Assembly (NCBI RefSeq): GCF_018417535.1
Contig: NZ_CP070979.1
Span: forward strand, 558,001 to 622,000
DNA: 64,000 nucleotides
Origin: Burkholderia pyrrocinia
GTDB taxonomy: Bacteria; Pseudomonadota; Gammaproteobacteria; Burkholderiales; Burkholderiaceae
Reading direction: 5' to 3'
This document shows, in pieces, positions 1 through 8,661 of the stretch (positions are counted from its first letter, which is position 1; every line of letters starts with the position of its first letter). Made by a program: the position numbers and the translations under genes. The notes beneath the pieces were generated by a model. It searched no databases, was not told where the DNA came from, and saw only the letters and a program-made list of their open reading frames with translations.

Positions 1-314
1 ACGTCCCGGCCGACGTCGCCAGCCGTTTCCAGGCGCTGATGTCGAACGCGACGCCGACGCCGCCCGTCGCGCATTCGCGCGAAGCAAGCGCCGTGTCGAA
101 GCTCGTCGAGACGTCGGACGCCGCGATCAAGCAGGTGCTCGACAACTCCGCCTACCTGAGCCAGCACGCGGACGAACTGTCGATGAACCAGATGTTCGCG
201 GCGTCGATCCAGGCGTCGGCCGAGGCGACCGCGATGCAGATCGACCTGCAGGCAAAGATGGGCGTCGTCACGTCGACGAAGGACGCGATCGGCTCCCTGA
301 TGAAGAACCAGTGA
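1..314 (+). CDS. sctI: Type III secretion inner rod protein SctI (HrpB2 family), 5' end cut off
   Basis: The frame is open from the first complete codon (position 3) through an apparent ATG at 39, and the residues before that ATG ([12 protein letters not shown]) look like the HrpB2 N-terminal core. The true start is therefore outside the window. The visible part is a small, mostly helical protein without signal peptide, ending in a helix rich in A, M and K, as inner-rod proteins do. Family knowledge: SctI polymerises inside the needle-complex basal body, joining the export gate to the needle. It is followed directly by sctJ, the order of the Ralstonia/Xanthomonas hrpB operon (hrpB2-hrcJ). Identification rests on that order plus the short size; the sequence itself diverges quickly in this family. 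Confidence 0.8.
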   Translation, partial: VPADVASRFQALMSNATPTPPVAHSREASAVSKLVETSDAAIKQVLDNSAYLSQHADELSMNQMFAASIQASAEATAMQIDLQAKMGVVTSTKDAIGSLMKNQ

Positions 315-1159
315 CCATGGAACGACTCCCTTCCCCGATCGCCGCCGGCGGCCGCCGCGCGGCCCGGCTTGCCGCGCTGCTCGCGTGCGCGGCGCTCATC
401 GCCGGCTGCCAGCAGGAGCTGTACGGCGGCCTCGCCGAGCGCGACTGCAACGAGATGATGGCCGCGCTGCTGCAGAACGGTGTCGACGCGCAGAAGAAGA
501 CGCCCGACGGCGGCAAGACGTGGACGCTCGCCGTCGACGACAAGCAGATTGTCAAGGCGATGGAAGTGCTGCGCGCGCGCGGGCTGCCCGCGACGCGCTA
601 CGACGATCTCGGCGCGCTGTTCAAGAAGGACGGCCTCGTGTCGACGCCGACCGAGGAGCGCGTGCGGTTCATCTACGGCGTGTCGCAGGAGCTGTCGGAC
701 ACGCTGTCGAAAATCGACGGGGTCGTCGTCGCGCGCGTGCACATCGTGCTGCCGAACAACGATCCGCTCGCACAGGTCGCGAAGCCGTCGTCGGCGTCGG
801 TGTTCATCAAGTACCGGCCGAACGCGAATCTCGCGACGCTGACGCCGCAGATCAAGAACCTCGTCGTCCATAGCGTCGAAGGGCTGACGTACGACGAAGT
901 GAGCGTCACGTCGGTCGCCGCCGATCCGGTCGATCTCGTGTCGGCCGCGCAGCCGAGCGCGCGGAAGTCCGGCGGCGCGACGCTCGTCGGCCTGCTGATC
1001 GCCCTCCTCGTGTGCGTCGTGCTAGCGGCCGCGGGCGGTGTGCTGTGGTGGCGCGCGCGCAAGCACGGCGGCGCGGGCGTGGGCGGGCTGGCCGCGCGGC
1101 TGCGCGGCGGCAACGACGCACAGGCCGCGGCCGCGCCTCAACGGGCCGGTGCGCGATGA
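311..1159 (+). CDS. sctJ: Type III secretion inner-membrane ring lipoprotein SctJ (HrcJ/YscJ)
   Basis: YscJ/FliF-family lipoprotein that builds the inner-membrane ring of the injectisome. A signal peptide ends in the lipobox LIAGC (Cys about residue 33). The ring-building domain follows, with typical motifs such as ELYGGL just after the Cys and TPTEERVRF. One C-terminal membrane helix (about residues 220-245) is followed by a basic tail. The GTG at 311 overlaps the sctI stop as GTGA, matching the ATGA overlaps used throughout this operon; ATG 317 is an alternative two codons downstream. The stop overlaps the start of sctK. Length (282 aa) is normal for the family. Confidence 0.92.
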   Translation: MTMERLPSPIAAGGRRAARLAALLACAALIAGCQQELYGGLAERDCNEMMAALLQNGVDAQKKTPDGGKTWTLAVDDKQIVKAMEVLRARGLPATRYDDLGALFKKDGLVSTPTEERVRFIYGVSQELSDTLSKIDGVVVARVHIVLPNNDPLAQVAKPSSASVFIKYRPNANLATLTPQIKNLVVHSVEGLTYDEVSVTSVAADPVDLVSAAQPSARKSGGATLVGLLIALLVCVVLAAAGGVLWWRARKHGGAGVGGLAARLRGGNDAQAAAAPQRAGAR

Positions 1160-1830
1160 GCGGCGGTGCGCCGATCGCGAGCGTCACGGCGCGGGCCGCG
1201 TGGCTCGCCGGCTACGACGCGAACGCGCGACGCGCGGCCGACTGGGTTCACGCGAGCTGGCACGGCGCGCTCGCGCCGCTCGTCGCGACGACGCGCGCGC
1301 ATGCGCCCGCGCTGCGCGCCGCGTGCTCGCTGCTGCTGTTGCGCACGCTTGGGGCGACGTCGCCGTCGCTCGACGGTTTCGATGCGCGTGCTGACCGGCT
1401 CGCCGCGCTGCCGATCGCCGACACGCTGCGGCTGCTGCGCGTGCGTGCGCTGCTGTGCCGGCGCACCGAGCTGCGCCACTGGATCGACCGTGCGAGCCGC
1501 GAGCGGCTCGCCGGCTGGGTCGGCGCCGACGGCTGCAACGCGCTCGCGGCGTTGCCCGACGCGCCGCGCGCGCGCGATCTCGATCGCCGCGAGCCGGTCG
1601 CGCCGCTCGCGCAACTGTCCGGCGACGACATCGCGTGGGAAGGCTGGTGCCTGTTCGAACGCGAACGGGCCTGGGCGCCGGCGGGGCCGATGCGCATCGT
1701 GCGCCACGCGTTGCCGCGCGACACCACGCGCCCGCCGTGGATCGAACGCGCGGCGGCGGACGCGGACGGCGCGACGCTGCTCGCGCGCCTGCCGTCGCTG
1801 TTTCCGGAGTGGTCATGGCTTTTTGGCTGA
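1156..1830 (+). CDS. sctK: Type III secretion sorting-platform protein SctK (HrpB4-like)
   Basis: A 224-aa protein rich in Ala, Arg and Leu with no signal peptide or membrane helix. It starts at an ATGA overlap with sctJ and overlaps sctL by 16 nt. Position between hrcJ and hrpB5 in a Ralstonia-like hrpB operon makes it the HrpB4 counterpart, which is equated with SctK, a cytoplasmic sorting-platform component. Family sequence conservation is low, so the call rests mainly on position, size and the Trp-rich C-terminus (EWSWLFG). Nothing suggests inactivation. Confidence 0.7.
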   Translation: MSGGAPIASVTARAAWLAGYDANARRAADWVHASWHGALAPLVATTRAHAPALRAACSLLLLRTLGATSPSLDGFDARADRLAALPIADTLRLLRVRALLCRRTELRHWIDRASRERLAGWVGADGCNALAALPDAPRARDLDRREPVAPLAQLSGDDIAWEGWCLFERERAWAPAGPMRIVRHALPRDTTRPPWIERAAADADGATLLARLPSLFPEWSWLFG

Positions 1831-2531
1831 AAAACCGGCAGATTCCGCTCACCGACGATCTCTGCTTCGACGCGCCGCACGGCGTGCTGCGGCGCGACGC
1901 GTTCGAGACGGTTCAGGCGCTCGACGCCGCGCTCGACGCGCTCGCGGCCGAACGCGACGCGGTGCTGCACGCGGCCCGCGACGAAGCCGAACGGATCGGT
2001 GCCGACGCGCGCGCGCAGGCCGGCGCGCTCGTCGAAACCGCGCGGCGCGAGCACGACAGCGCATATGCGCGCGGCTACGACGCGGGCCGCGCGCAGGCGA
2101 TCGCCGACTGGCACGCGCAGGCGGCCGACTCGTTCGAGCAGGAGCGGCGCGTGCGCGACAAAATGCGCGAACGGCTCGCGGAGCTCGTCGCCGCGGCCGT
2201 CCAGCAGATGGTGCGCGCGGAGGACGCGCGCGGTCTGTTCGCGCGCGCGGCGGAAACGGTCGAGCGCGTCGTCGCCGGCGCAAGCTATCTGACGGTGCGC
2301 GTGTGCGACGCCGATTACGACGTCGCGCGCGAGCAGTTCGGGCTGCTCGCCGACGCGTGGCGCCGGCAAGGACGCAACGTGCCGGTCGAGGTCGTCGTCG
2401 AGCCGCGCGTCGCGCGTGGCACCTGCGTGTGCGAATCCGACTTCGGCACCGTCGACGCGAGCCTCGACACGCAACTGAACGCGATCCGCGCGGCGCTCGG
2501 CCGCGCACTCGACGACGCGAGCCGCCCATGA
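1815..2531 (+). CDS. sctL: Type III secretion ATPase stator SctL (HrpB5/HrcL)
   Basis: A 238-aa FliH/YscL-family protein. The N-terminus ([12 protein letters not shown]) is followed by a long charged, Ala/Glu/Arg-rich coiled coil (about residues 35-110) and a compact C-terminal domain that binds the ATPase. In the family it acts as the peripheral stalk regulating the SctN ATPase and connecting it to the sorting platform. It starts inside the end of sctK and its stop overlaps the sctN start (ATGA), so translation is probably coupled. Length and order are as expected for hrpB5. Confidence 0.85.
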   Translation: MAFWLKNRQIPLTDDLCFDAPHGVLRRDAFETVQALDAALDALAAERDAVLHAARDEAERIGADARAQAGALVETARREHDSAYARGYDAGRAQAIADWHAQAADSFEQERRVRDKMRERLAELVAAAVQQMVRAEDARGLFARAAETVERVVAGASYLTVRVCDADYDVAREQFGLLADAWRRQGRNVPVEVVVEPRVARGTCVCESDFGTVDASLDTQLNAIRAALGRALDDASRP

Positions 2532-3856
2532 ACGCACTGACCGATTTGTCCCGCGTCGCCGACGCGATGGCCGCGCGGCTTGCGATCGAGCCTGCCGTCG
2601 GCATGACGGGCAAGGTGCTCGAGGTGATCGGTACGCTCGTGCGCGTCGTCGGCCTCGAAGCGACGCTCGGCGAGCTGTGCGAGCTGCGCGGCGCGTCGGG
2701 CGCGCTGCTCCAGCATGCGGAAGTCGTCGGCTTCACGCGCAACGTCGCGCTGCTGTCGCCGTTCGGCACGCTCGGCGAGATCAATCGCGGCACGCGCGTG
2801 ATCGGCTTGCGGCGGCCGCTGTCGGTGAAGGTCGGCAACGGCATCCTCGGCCGCGTGATCGACAGCTTCGGCGAGCCGATCGACGGGCGCGGCCCGCTCG
2901 ACTACGACGCGCTGCGCCCCGTGCTCGCGCCGCCGCCGAACCCGATGTCGCGGCGGATGGTGGACGCGTCGCTCGCGACCGGCGTGCGGATCGTCGACGG
3001 CCTGATCACGCTCGGCGAAGGCCAACGGATGGGGATCTTCGCGCCGGCCGGCGTCGGCAAGAGCACGCTGCTCGGGATGTTCGCGCGCGGCGCGTCGTGC
3101 GACATCAACGTGATCGCGCTGATCGGCGAGCGCGGCCGCGAAGTGCGCGAGTTCGTCGAGCTGATCATGGGCGAGGACGGCATGGCGCGCTCGGTGGTCG
3201 TGTGCGCGACGTCCGACCGCTCGTCGATCGAGCGCGCGAAGGCCGCGTACGCGGCGACCGCGATCGCCGAGTATTTCCGCGACCAGGGCAAGCGCGTGCT
3301 GCTGATGATGGATTCGCTGACGCGCTTCGCGCGCGCCGGGCGCGAGATTGGCCTCGCGGCCGGCGAGCCGCCCGCGCGGCGCGGCTTCCCGCCTTCCGTG
3401 TTCGCCGAGCTGCCGCGCCTGCTCGAGCGCACCGGGATGGGCGAGCAAGGCTCGATCACCGCGCTCTACACGGTGCTCGCCGAAGACGATTCCGGCAGCG
3501 ACCCGATCGCCGAGGAAGTGCGCGGGATTCTCGACGGCCACATCATCCTGTCGCGCGAGATCGCCGCGCGCAACCAGTATCCGGCGATCGACGTGCTCGG
3601 CAGCCTGTCGCGGATCATGCCGCAGATCGCGACGCGCGAGCACGTCGGCGCGGCCGGCCGGCTGCGCCAGTTGCTCGCGAAGCACCGCGAGATCGAAACG
3701 CTGCTGCAGCTCGGCGAATACCAGGCGGGCAGCGACGCGGCAGCCGACGAAGCGGTCGCGAAGATCGACCGGATCCGCACGTTCCTCAACCAGCGCACCG
3801 ACGAGTACGCGCCGCCCGACGCGACACTCGCCGCGCTGCACGCGCTCGTCCAATGA
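2528..3856 (+). CDS. sctN: Type III secretion ATPase SctN (HrcN)
   Basis: F1-beta-like ATPase of 442 aa that unfolds effectors and removes chaperones at the base of the injectisome. Visible features are the Walker A motif PAGVGKST (about residues 173-180), the motif [12 protein letters not shown] after it, a Walker B strand ending [13 protein letters not shown], and [18 protein letters not shown], all characteristic of type III ATPases. It begins at an ATGA overlap with sctL and ends in one with sctO. It is complete with no missing catalytic residue. Flagellar FliI is the main alternative and is excluded by the neighbours. Confidence 0.97.
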   Translation: MNALTDLSRVADAMAARLAIEPAVGMTGKVLEVIGTLVRVVGLEATLGELCELRGASGALLQHAEVVGFTRNVALLSPFGTLGEINRGTRVIGLRRPLSVKVGNGILGRVIDSFGEPIDGRGPLDYDALRPVLAPPPNPMSRRMVDASLATGVRIVDGLITLGEGQRMGIFAPAGVGKSTLLGMFARGASCDINVIALIGERGREVREFVELIMGEDGMARSVVVCATSDRSSIERAKAAYAATAIAEYFRDQGKRVLLMMDSLTRFARAGREIGLAAGEPPARRGFPPSVFAELPRLLERTGMGEQGSITALYTVLAEDDSGSDPIAEEVRGILDGHIILSREIAARNQYPAIDVLGSLSRIMPQIATREHVGAAGRLRQLLAKHREIETLLQLGEYQAGSDAAADEAVAKIDRIRTFLNQRTDEYAPPDATLAALHALVQ

Positions 3857-4359
3857 GGAACCGGAAACAGGGCGCCTTCGAGACGCTGCTTGCGCGGCGC
3901 GAACAGCGCGGCGCGAAGCTGCGTACCGAGCAGGCCGCGCAGCGCGCCGAACGCGACGCGGCGGCGGCCGAGTTCGCGCAGGGCGAAGCGCACGCGCACG
4001 CGAAGCTCGATGCGGCGAATCGCTATGCGGCGCGCGTCGACGCGATGGCGGCCAGCCATGCGGCGTTTGCGATCGGCGATTACGCAGCGTGTCGCCGCTA
4101 TCGCGACGTGCTGCTCGACGAACACACGCTCGCGAGCGCGCAGTGCGCTCGCCTGCATGCGGCGCTGCAGGCCAAGATCGAGCAGCTCGCCGCGACCGCA
4201 CGCCGGATCGCGCGCAACGACGCGCAAATCGACGTCGTGCGCGAGCGGATCCGGCGGCTCGCGTGCGCGGCCGAGGCAGCCGCCGAAGACGTACAGGACG
4301 AGGAGATCGAGGAAGGCGTGCTCGCACGCCGGCTTGCGGCCGTGCGGGCCTCGACCTGA
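3853..4359 (+). CDS. sctO: Type III secretion stalk protein SctO (HrpB7-like)
   Basis: A 168-aa, almost entirely helical coiled-coil protein rich in Ala, Arg, Glu and Gln, with no signal peptide. It lies directly after the ATPase gene with an ATGA overlap. This matches HrpB7/YscO/FliJ, the central stalk that sits in the ATPase ring and contacts the export gate. Sequence similarity in this family is weak; position, coiled-coil composition and length support the call. Confidence 0.82.
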   Translation: MRNRKQGAFETLLARREQRGAKLRTEQAAQRAERDAAAAEFAQGEAHAHAKLDAANRYAARVDAMAASHAAFAIGDYAACRRYRDVLLDEHTLASAQCARLHAALQAKIEQLAATARRIARNDAQIDVVRERIRRLACAAEAAAEDVQDEEIEEGVLARRLAAVRAST

Positions 4360-4428
4360 ATCCTGTTCCCGCCAATGACGGCCGGCCCTGCGAATGCATT
4401 CTCGACATCGCGGGAACGTGGCCTGGAC

Positions 4429-5241
4429 ATGCGCATGACAACCTACGACATCTTTCCGCTGCAGCACCTGGGCGACGAATTCATCGGCTTCATCGTGCTG
4501 CTCGCGCTGTCGAGCGAGCGGCTTCTCGTGATCATGACGATCCTGCCCGCGACCGCCGACAACGTGCTGAAAGGCCCGCTGCGCAGCGGCGCGGCCGCGA
4601 TCTGGTGCCTGTTCGTCGCATGTGGACAGCAGGCGCTGATCCCGCAGCTTCGCGGCGCGTTCCTCGTGATCACTTGCGCGAAGGAAGCCGTGATCGGGCT
4701 CGTGCTCGGCATCGCGGCCTCCACCGTGTTCTGGGCCGCCGAGGCGATCGGCACCTACGTCGACGATGTCGCCGGCTTCAACAACGTGCAGATGCAGAAC
4801 CCGAGCTCGGGCACGCAGACGTCGCTAATGGCGACGCTGCTCGGGCAACTGACGATCGCGTCGTTCTGGATGCTGGGTGGCATGACGTTCCTGCTCGGCG
4901 CGCTGTACGAATCGTATGCGTGGTGGCCGCTCGGGTCGTTCAACCCGGTTCCCGCGCCACTGCTCGAAATGTTCGCGCAGGCGCGGCTCGACATGCTGAT
5001 GAACATGGTCGCGCGGATCGCGACACCGATGATGGCGATGCTGCTGCTCGTCGACCTGGGCCTCGCGTTCGTCTCGCGCTCGGCGCAGAAGCTCGATCTG
5101 ATGTCGGTCAGCCAGCCGCTCAAGGGCGCGATCGCGGTGCTGATGGTCGCGGTGCTGGCGGGGAGTTTCGTGAGCGAGATGCGCGGGCAGATTTCGCTGG
5201 CGGGGCTCGCGCAGCAGGTGAAGCAACTGGCCGGCCGATAG
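4429..5241 (+). CDS. sctT: Type III secretion export-gate membrane protein SctT (HrcT/SpaR)
   Basis: FliR/SctT-family polytopic membrane protein, part of the SctRST export gate. It has about six hydrophobic helices and the family-typical segment YVDDVAGFNNVQMQNPSSG. Start choice: the frame is open from ATG 4375, but the extra 18 residues are polar and unlike the family, so ATG 4429 (or 4435) is preferred, giving 271 aa. It is the last gene of the hrpB-type operon, as in Ralstonia, and lies 69 nt after sctO. The remaining export-gate genes (sctR, S, U, V) are not in the window. Confidence 0.93.
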   Translation: MRMTTYDIFPLQHLGDEFIGFIVLLALSSERLLVIMTILPATADNVLKGPLRSGAAAIWCLFVACGQQALIPQLRGAFLVITCAKEAVIGLVLGIAASTVFWAAEAIGTYVDDVAGFNNVQMQNPSSGTQTSLMATLLGQLTIASFWMLGGMTFLLGALYESYAWWPLGSFNPVPAPLLEMFAQARLDMLMNMVARIATPMMAMLLLVDLGLAFVSRSAQKLDLMSVSQPLKGAIAVLMVAVLAGSFVSEMRGQISLAGLAQQVKQLAGR

Positions 5242-5585
5242 GCGGGGCAACTGCTTTCGCACAGCGAGCGCCATCGAGACAGCGGACGTTCGGGCGGTTC
5301 CACGCGGGCATTCATGCGAAGGATGCGTCGACGTCGTGGAAGAAGCGCGCGCTGCGCGACGCGATCGACCCGCGCCCACCGGATTCCGATCCACGCGCTC
5401 GACGTTTCGCTTTCGCGCCGCTCGCTTCGCGTATCCGGCCATCACGCCCGCCGCGACGCGCATCATCCCTCCATCGATCGGCAGTTACCGTCATGCGGTT
5501 CCGACGGCGGAGCGGCCCGTCGATTTCGCCATCGAGCGCCACGGCGCCCGACGCACTTTCCTCCTCTTGATCGAAGGTACCGACC
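5242..5585. other. Gene-free stretch after the type III operon
   Basis: I see no convincing gene between sctT and the gene at 5586; open frames here have no family-like features. The stretch does contain the hrpII-box-like promoter described separately and the leader of the next gene, which has an AAGG Shine-Dalgarno sequence about 9 nt before its ATG. Confidence 0.6.
5406..5466 (+). promoter_or_regulatory. Candidate hrpII box with matching -10 element
   Basis: TTCG at 5406-5409 is followed after exactly 16 nt by a second TTCG at 5426-5429. After a further 31 nt comes CATCAT (5461-5466), which fits YANNNT. That is the layout described for HrpB-controlled promoters in Ralstonia (TTCG-N16-TTCG, then a -10-like YANNNT 30-32 nt on). 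It faces the 5586 gene, 120 nt upstream of its ATG. TTCG is common in this GC-rich DNA, so chance is possible, but the double spacing match beside a type III operon is suggestive. Confidence 0.5.
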
Positions 5586-6182
5586 ATGACAAAAATCACC
5601 GGCGGCAGCACCGCGCCTCTCGACAATCACACCACAACCACTTCGTCGAGCGACGATTCGCAGTCGGCCCGGCGTTCGAGCGATCGACCGACGGGCGGCG
5701 CGACGCTGAGCGGACTGAACAATCTGTCGACGCCGCATACACGCCGCAACGACGTAACGAACCAGGCGGCCAGCCATATGGAGAAACCGGGCGCGACGTA
5801 CTATTCGGCGGCCGTGTTTGGGGTCAGCTCGGTGCTGCAGCACGGCCAGCTCGGCATCACGGAAGGCTCGCACAACAGCGTGGTGGGCAATCTCGACGGC
5901 ATCTCGCAAGGCAAGCAGACGCACACGGGCGCGCACATGAACGAAAGCAAGTCGTTCGGCAAAGACGCGGTCGAGCATTTTCAGCGCGGAGAGTATCGCG
6001 ACGCCGCGGTCACCGCGGCCGGTTCGGCGATCAACGCCGTGGCTTCGATGACCGTCGGGCCCGCGCGCGATTTCGAGACGGCCCGGCAACATCCGGATCC
6101 GAAAATCTCCGTGGCCGCGTCGGCGAGCCTGCATCAGGACTTCGCGACGCTGCCTTCTCCGACGCGCCCGACGCACGAATGA
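5586..6182 (+). CDS. Hypothetical protein, candidate type III secreted protein
   Basis: A 198-aa protein I do not recognise. The first 50 residues are unusually rich in Ser, Thr, Asn and Gly with few hydrophobics (a TTTTSSSDDS run near residue 20), a composition typical of type III secretion signals. There is no Sec signal peptide. A weakly hydrophobic Ala/Gly segment (AVTAAGSAINAVASMTVG, about residues 144-161) could be a helix. It follows the type III operon on the same strand and is preceded by an hrpII-like box. Inference: effector or accessory substrate of the injectisome; a non-secreted helper is equally possible. Confidence 0.6.
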   Translation: MTKITGGSTAPLDNHTTTTSSSDDSQSARRSSDRPTGGATLSGLNNLSTPHTRRNDVTNQAASHMEKPGATYYSAAVFGVSSVLQHGQLGITEGSHNSVVGNLDGISQGKQTHTGAHMNESKSFGKDAVEHFQRGEYRDAAVTAAGSAINAVASMTVGPARDFETARQHPDPKISVAASASLHQDFATLPSPTRPTHE

Positions 6183-6285
6183 CGCATTCGATGCGTCACG
6201 CGGCGCGCCGCCTCGCCCCCGGTCCGCGCGGGGCGCAGGCGCAGGCGGAGCAAGCAAGGTTCCTGATCAAGCTAACGAACTCGAA

Positions 6286-6305
6286 GTCCGAGAAATGTCT
6301 CGGGC
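6286..6305 (+). terminator. Possible hairpin terminator
   Basis: An inverted repeat with arms CCGAGA and TCTCGG around an AATG loop, extendable by a G-T wobble and a G-C pair, lies about 100 nt after the 5586 gene. It is followed by only a weak T-rich stretch (CTTATCCTTG), so termination strength is uncertain. Confidence 0.35.
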
Positions 6306-6510
6306 TTATCCTTGCGCGATCCAACCTGTCTTGCCATCGCCCAATATCACCAGTGCAACCGTGGATGTAATCCAGGTCAGGCGTCGCGTGACGAGCTTAA
6401 AGAGTCGGGACTACGCCCGGGCGTGGAGTCCCGTGGCGTTCTAAGCCGATCTGCTGCCGCTACTTCGGCATCCGTTTGTTTGCTCTTCGTGCGCCCCATC
6501 ACACTTTTCC

Positions 6511-6693
6511 CTACTCCTCTGCGCCAGCCCGATCGAAAATCTCATTTTCGATCGCGTGATCGCGCGGAGACAGGGCCGCTCGCGAAATGCCATAGCGAGC
6601 GCGATAGTCACGAGCAAGAATCAGTGCGATCTTCGCGGCACGCCATGCACGGTAATCGACGAAGAGGTGGCCGCGCAAATTCGGACAGTCGAC
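6511..6693 (-). pseudogene. Coding-like remnant ending at a TAG, no start
   Basis: The minus strand from about 6693 to a TAG at 6511-6513 reads about 60 codons of plausible protein, including RAAKIALILARDYRARYG, with Burkholderia-like codon use and no clear start codon. It is cut where the IS3 remnant begins (around 6695). I cannot assign a family. It looks like the 3' end of a gene truncated by the insertion, but a chance open frame cannot be excluded. Confidence 0.25.
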
Positions 6694-6749
6694 TAAGTGG
6701 TTTGGCCGGGGCCTGAGCCAGCAATAATGCTGGCAAAGGAACCGAGGAG

Positions 6750-7014
6750 ATGACGAAGAGAACCCGACGGACGCACTCAGCGGCGTTCAAAGCGAAGGTG
6801 GCGCTGGCCGCGGTCAAAGGCGAGCGGACGCTGGCCGAACTGGCGCAGCAGTTCGATGTGCATCCGAACCAGATCACGGAATGGAAGCGGCGGTTGCAGG
6901 AGCGCGCGGCAGACGTGTTTGGCACGGCGGGCGCGCCGTCGAGCGAGCCGCCGGTGGATGTGAAAACGCTGCACGCGAAAATCGGCCAGTTGACGCTGGA
7001 GAACGATTTTTTAA
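6750..7014 (+). pseudogene. Truncated IS3-family transposase OrfA
   Basis: The first 88 codons encode a typical IS3/IS51-type OrfA: basic N-terminus, helix-turn-helix ([19 protein letters not shown]) and the leucine-zipper start ending LTLENDFL. The frame then leaves the family exactly where an ISL3-type terminal repeat begins (7015), and the last 13 codons of the open frame are foreign. OrfB is absent. The element was therefore interrupted by a second insertion and then deleted; it cannot transpose by itself. Confidence 0.8.
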
Positions 7015-7017
7015 GGT

Positions 7018-7152
7018 TCATCGTGGATTACCGGGGAACGCGGCGCGGATCTTGAGGAAGAAGTACTCCTCGTCGCGGTACCCGTAAGCCCTGCGCTTGA
7101 TGACCTTGATGGTGTTGTTGATGCCTTCGACGACGCTGGTATTGAGCGGATA
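7018..7152 (-). pseudogene. C-terminal fragment of an ISL3-type DDE transposase
   Basis: The last 44 codons of the minus frame carry the sequence typical of the transposase C-terminus, SVVEGINNTIKVIKRRAYGY and [14 protein letters not shown]. The gene end overlaps what looks like the element's terminal inverted repeat (about 7015-7038), normal for this family. Upstream the frame passes without a stop into integrase sequence, so the fragment is fused to an unrelated gene. The rest of the transposase is missing. Confidence 0.75.
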
Positions 7153-7480
7153 CCTCCAAGCATGTCCGAGCAACTGCTGCACGACGTCGAGCGGTACGTC
7201 GGCGGCCGCTGACTGCGTGCCAAACGTGTGGCGGAACGCGTGGGGCGATAGGCTGGCCAGTCGCCGACGTTCCGCCTCGGTCAAATCCGCCATCTTTTCG
7301 AGCAACTGCTCGACCGCCCATTGGAGCAGACCGCGCGCGCCGCGCACCGAGTAACCGGACGGTACCTTCCCGGTCGCACCGTCGCCGGCGTCGTACTCGC
7401 GCTCGAACTTCTCGCGCGCCCGCGGCGTGCGAGGAATCACCAGCGGCGCCACCAAGGGCAAGCATGTCTTTGTCAAAGCC
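7153..7480 (-). pseudogene. Tyrosine recombinase (phage-type integrase) fragment
   Basis: The minus frame encodes the C-terminal catalytic region of a site-specific tyrosine recombinase: SPHAFRHTFGTQ carries the His-x-x-Arg pair, and DVVQQLLGHA carries the following His. It breaks off at LGHAW, before the catalytic Tyr, where ISL3 sequence takes over. The N-terminal half is also missing or degraded. The protein would be inactive. Its presence hints that an integrative element once occupied this site. Confidence 0.7.
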
Positions 7481-7487
7481 GCTGCGC

Positions 7488-7729
7488 GCGTGAACAACCG
7501 GGCCAAGAACAGCCACCAGCCGACCCGTGAGCCGGAGCGCCGCATGCGCGGGTGACGCGACCGCACCCGCACACAAGCCTTCCTGTCGAGCTTCAGCCCC
7601 ATCCGGCAACACTTCGCCCTGCAGCGGCATTTGCTGCGTGCTGCACTCTATCGTAAGCAGCTCGCCGCGCGATTCACGACATGGCGTGAATTCACCGAGC
7701 TAGCCCAAAATCCGTCCTCCGCAGCATAA
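7488..7729 (+). pseudogene. IS6-family transposase C-terminal fragment with in-frame stop
   Basis: Plus-strand codons from 7490 read VNNRAKNSHQPTREPERRMR, the conserved C-terminal motif of IS6/IS26-type transposases. An in-frame TGA follows, then the same frame continues with QAFLSSFSPIRQHF and TTWREFT to a TAA at 7727-7729. The catalytic DDE part is absent. The internal stop and a small local scramble around it show decay. This fragment runs antisense to the integrase remnant's upstream region. Confidence 0.75.
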
Positions 7730-7793
7730 GCGCCTCGCCGCCAATAGCACTTCACTGACCTTCGAGCGCCAACGTGACGACGCCCGGCCCACG

Positions 7794-8129
7794 TCAGTCG
7801 GCGACGATTTCGATTCTCGCGCGCTGACGGATCGCCACGTCGCAAAGCTGCGCGAACTGCCGGATGAACGTGCGCGCCGCCGGCGAAAGCCTCTCGCCCT
7901 CCGCCAGCACGACGTGAAGCTCCTCGCGCAGTGCCGACAGCGCCTTGCCTTCGAACTGCATCTCGGCGCTGGCGCCATAGTAATGACGCCAGAACGCACG
8001 CAAGCGCCGAAGCCCGGGCCAGGCCATGACGACGTCGTAGGCCTCCGCCCAGACGTCGTCGCTTTGTTTCAGACGGCTCAGCACCTGCTCTTTGCTACCC
8101 GCCGTGCGCACGAGGATGTGTCGCGTCAT
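7794..8129 (-). CDS. Hypothetical protein, last gene of the giant operon
   Basis: A 111-aa protein of unknown family. No signal peptide or membrane helix; it is helical, with several Trp and aromatic residues in the middle (MAWPGLRRLRAFWRHYYG). Its ATG overlaps the stop of the lipoprotein gene upstream (ATGA), so it is translationally coupled and belongs to the long minus-strand operon. It ends 64 nt from the IS scar, so the operon's 3' boundary may have been set by that insertion. Confidence 0.6.
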   Translation of the reverse strand: MTRHILVRTAGSKEQVLSRLKQSDDVWAEAYDVVMAWPGLRRLRAFWRHYYGASAEMQFEGKALSALREELHVVLAEGERLSPAARTFIRQFAQLCDVAIRQRARIEIVAD

Positions 8130-8560
8130 TGACAGGTGCCGGGCGCGCCCGAGGTTTCCGGAAACTGCGTGACGACCGTGCCGTTGGTTGCGCTGCTGGT
8201 GATCAGCCGCACGCATTTCTCGCCCACGGTGCCCACGACGATGCCGAGGTTCGCATCGTAGCGGATTCGGCCGTCCGGTTGCACGGTCCGGGTCTTGTTG
8301 GGCGCGGCCTGCACCTGCCGGCAAAGATTCTGCTGCGCCGCCTGGGTGCAATAGCTCGCGATGAACTGATTGGCGCCGGAACTCGCCGTGCAGTGGCGCT
8401 GGTAGATATGCGTAAAGCCGGTCGCGTCGACAACGCAGGCGGCATCGGCGGCGGCGGCGGCGGCAGATTCCGGCACAGTTGCAGGCGCCATCGGCGCCTG
8501 GCAGCCGGCGATCAATGCAGCGGCAAGCGCCAGGGGAACGAGTCGAAGGGTCGTGGTCAT
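8126..8560 (-). CDS. Small lipoprotein of unknown function
   Basis: A 144-aa protein with a clear lipoprotein signal: positively charged start, hydrophobic core and lipobox LIAGC (Cys about residue 19). The mature part is Ala-rich at first, then contains four more Cys residues (ACVV, RHCT, SYCT, NLCR) and a fifth and sixth near the end, suggesting disulphides in the periplasm. A strong Shine-Dalgarno (AAGGAAG) precedes the ATG. It is the only protein of this operon with an export signal. The 101-nt gap to the ketoacyl synthase is the largest downstream gap in the operon. Confidence 0.7.
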   Translation of the reverse strand: MTTTLRLVPLALAAALIAGCQAPMAPATVPESAAAAAADAACVVDATGFTHIYQRHCTASSGANQFIASYCTQAAQQNLCRQVQAAPNKTRTVQPDGRIRYDANLGIVVGTVGEKCVRLITSSATNGTVVTQFPETSGAPGTCQ

Positions 8561-8661
8561 CGTTTCTTCCTTATATCAGTTTGGAGGGTCGTTGCGGTGC
8601 AGCGAATGGCATGACGTCTTCGTCATGCCGGACTTTTCGATTCCCGTCGGGCGCGTCGATG

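Larger units (their letters stand above)
6695..7729. mobile_element. Composite scar of nested IS and integrase fragments
   Basis: Four unrelated mobile-gene fragments lie end to end: an IS3-family OrfA (plus strand), the C-terminus of an ISL3-type transposase (minus), a tyrosine-recombinase fragment (minus) and an IS6-family transposase C-terminus (plus). None is complete, and the junctions fall inside coding sequence. The scar separates the type III region from the giant minus-strand operon and marks a recombination or integration hotspot. Confidence 0.8.
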
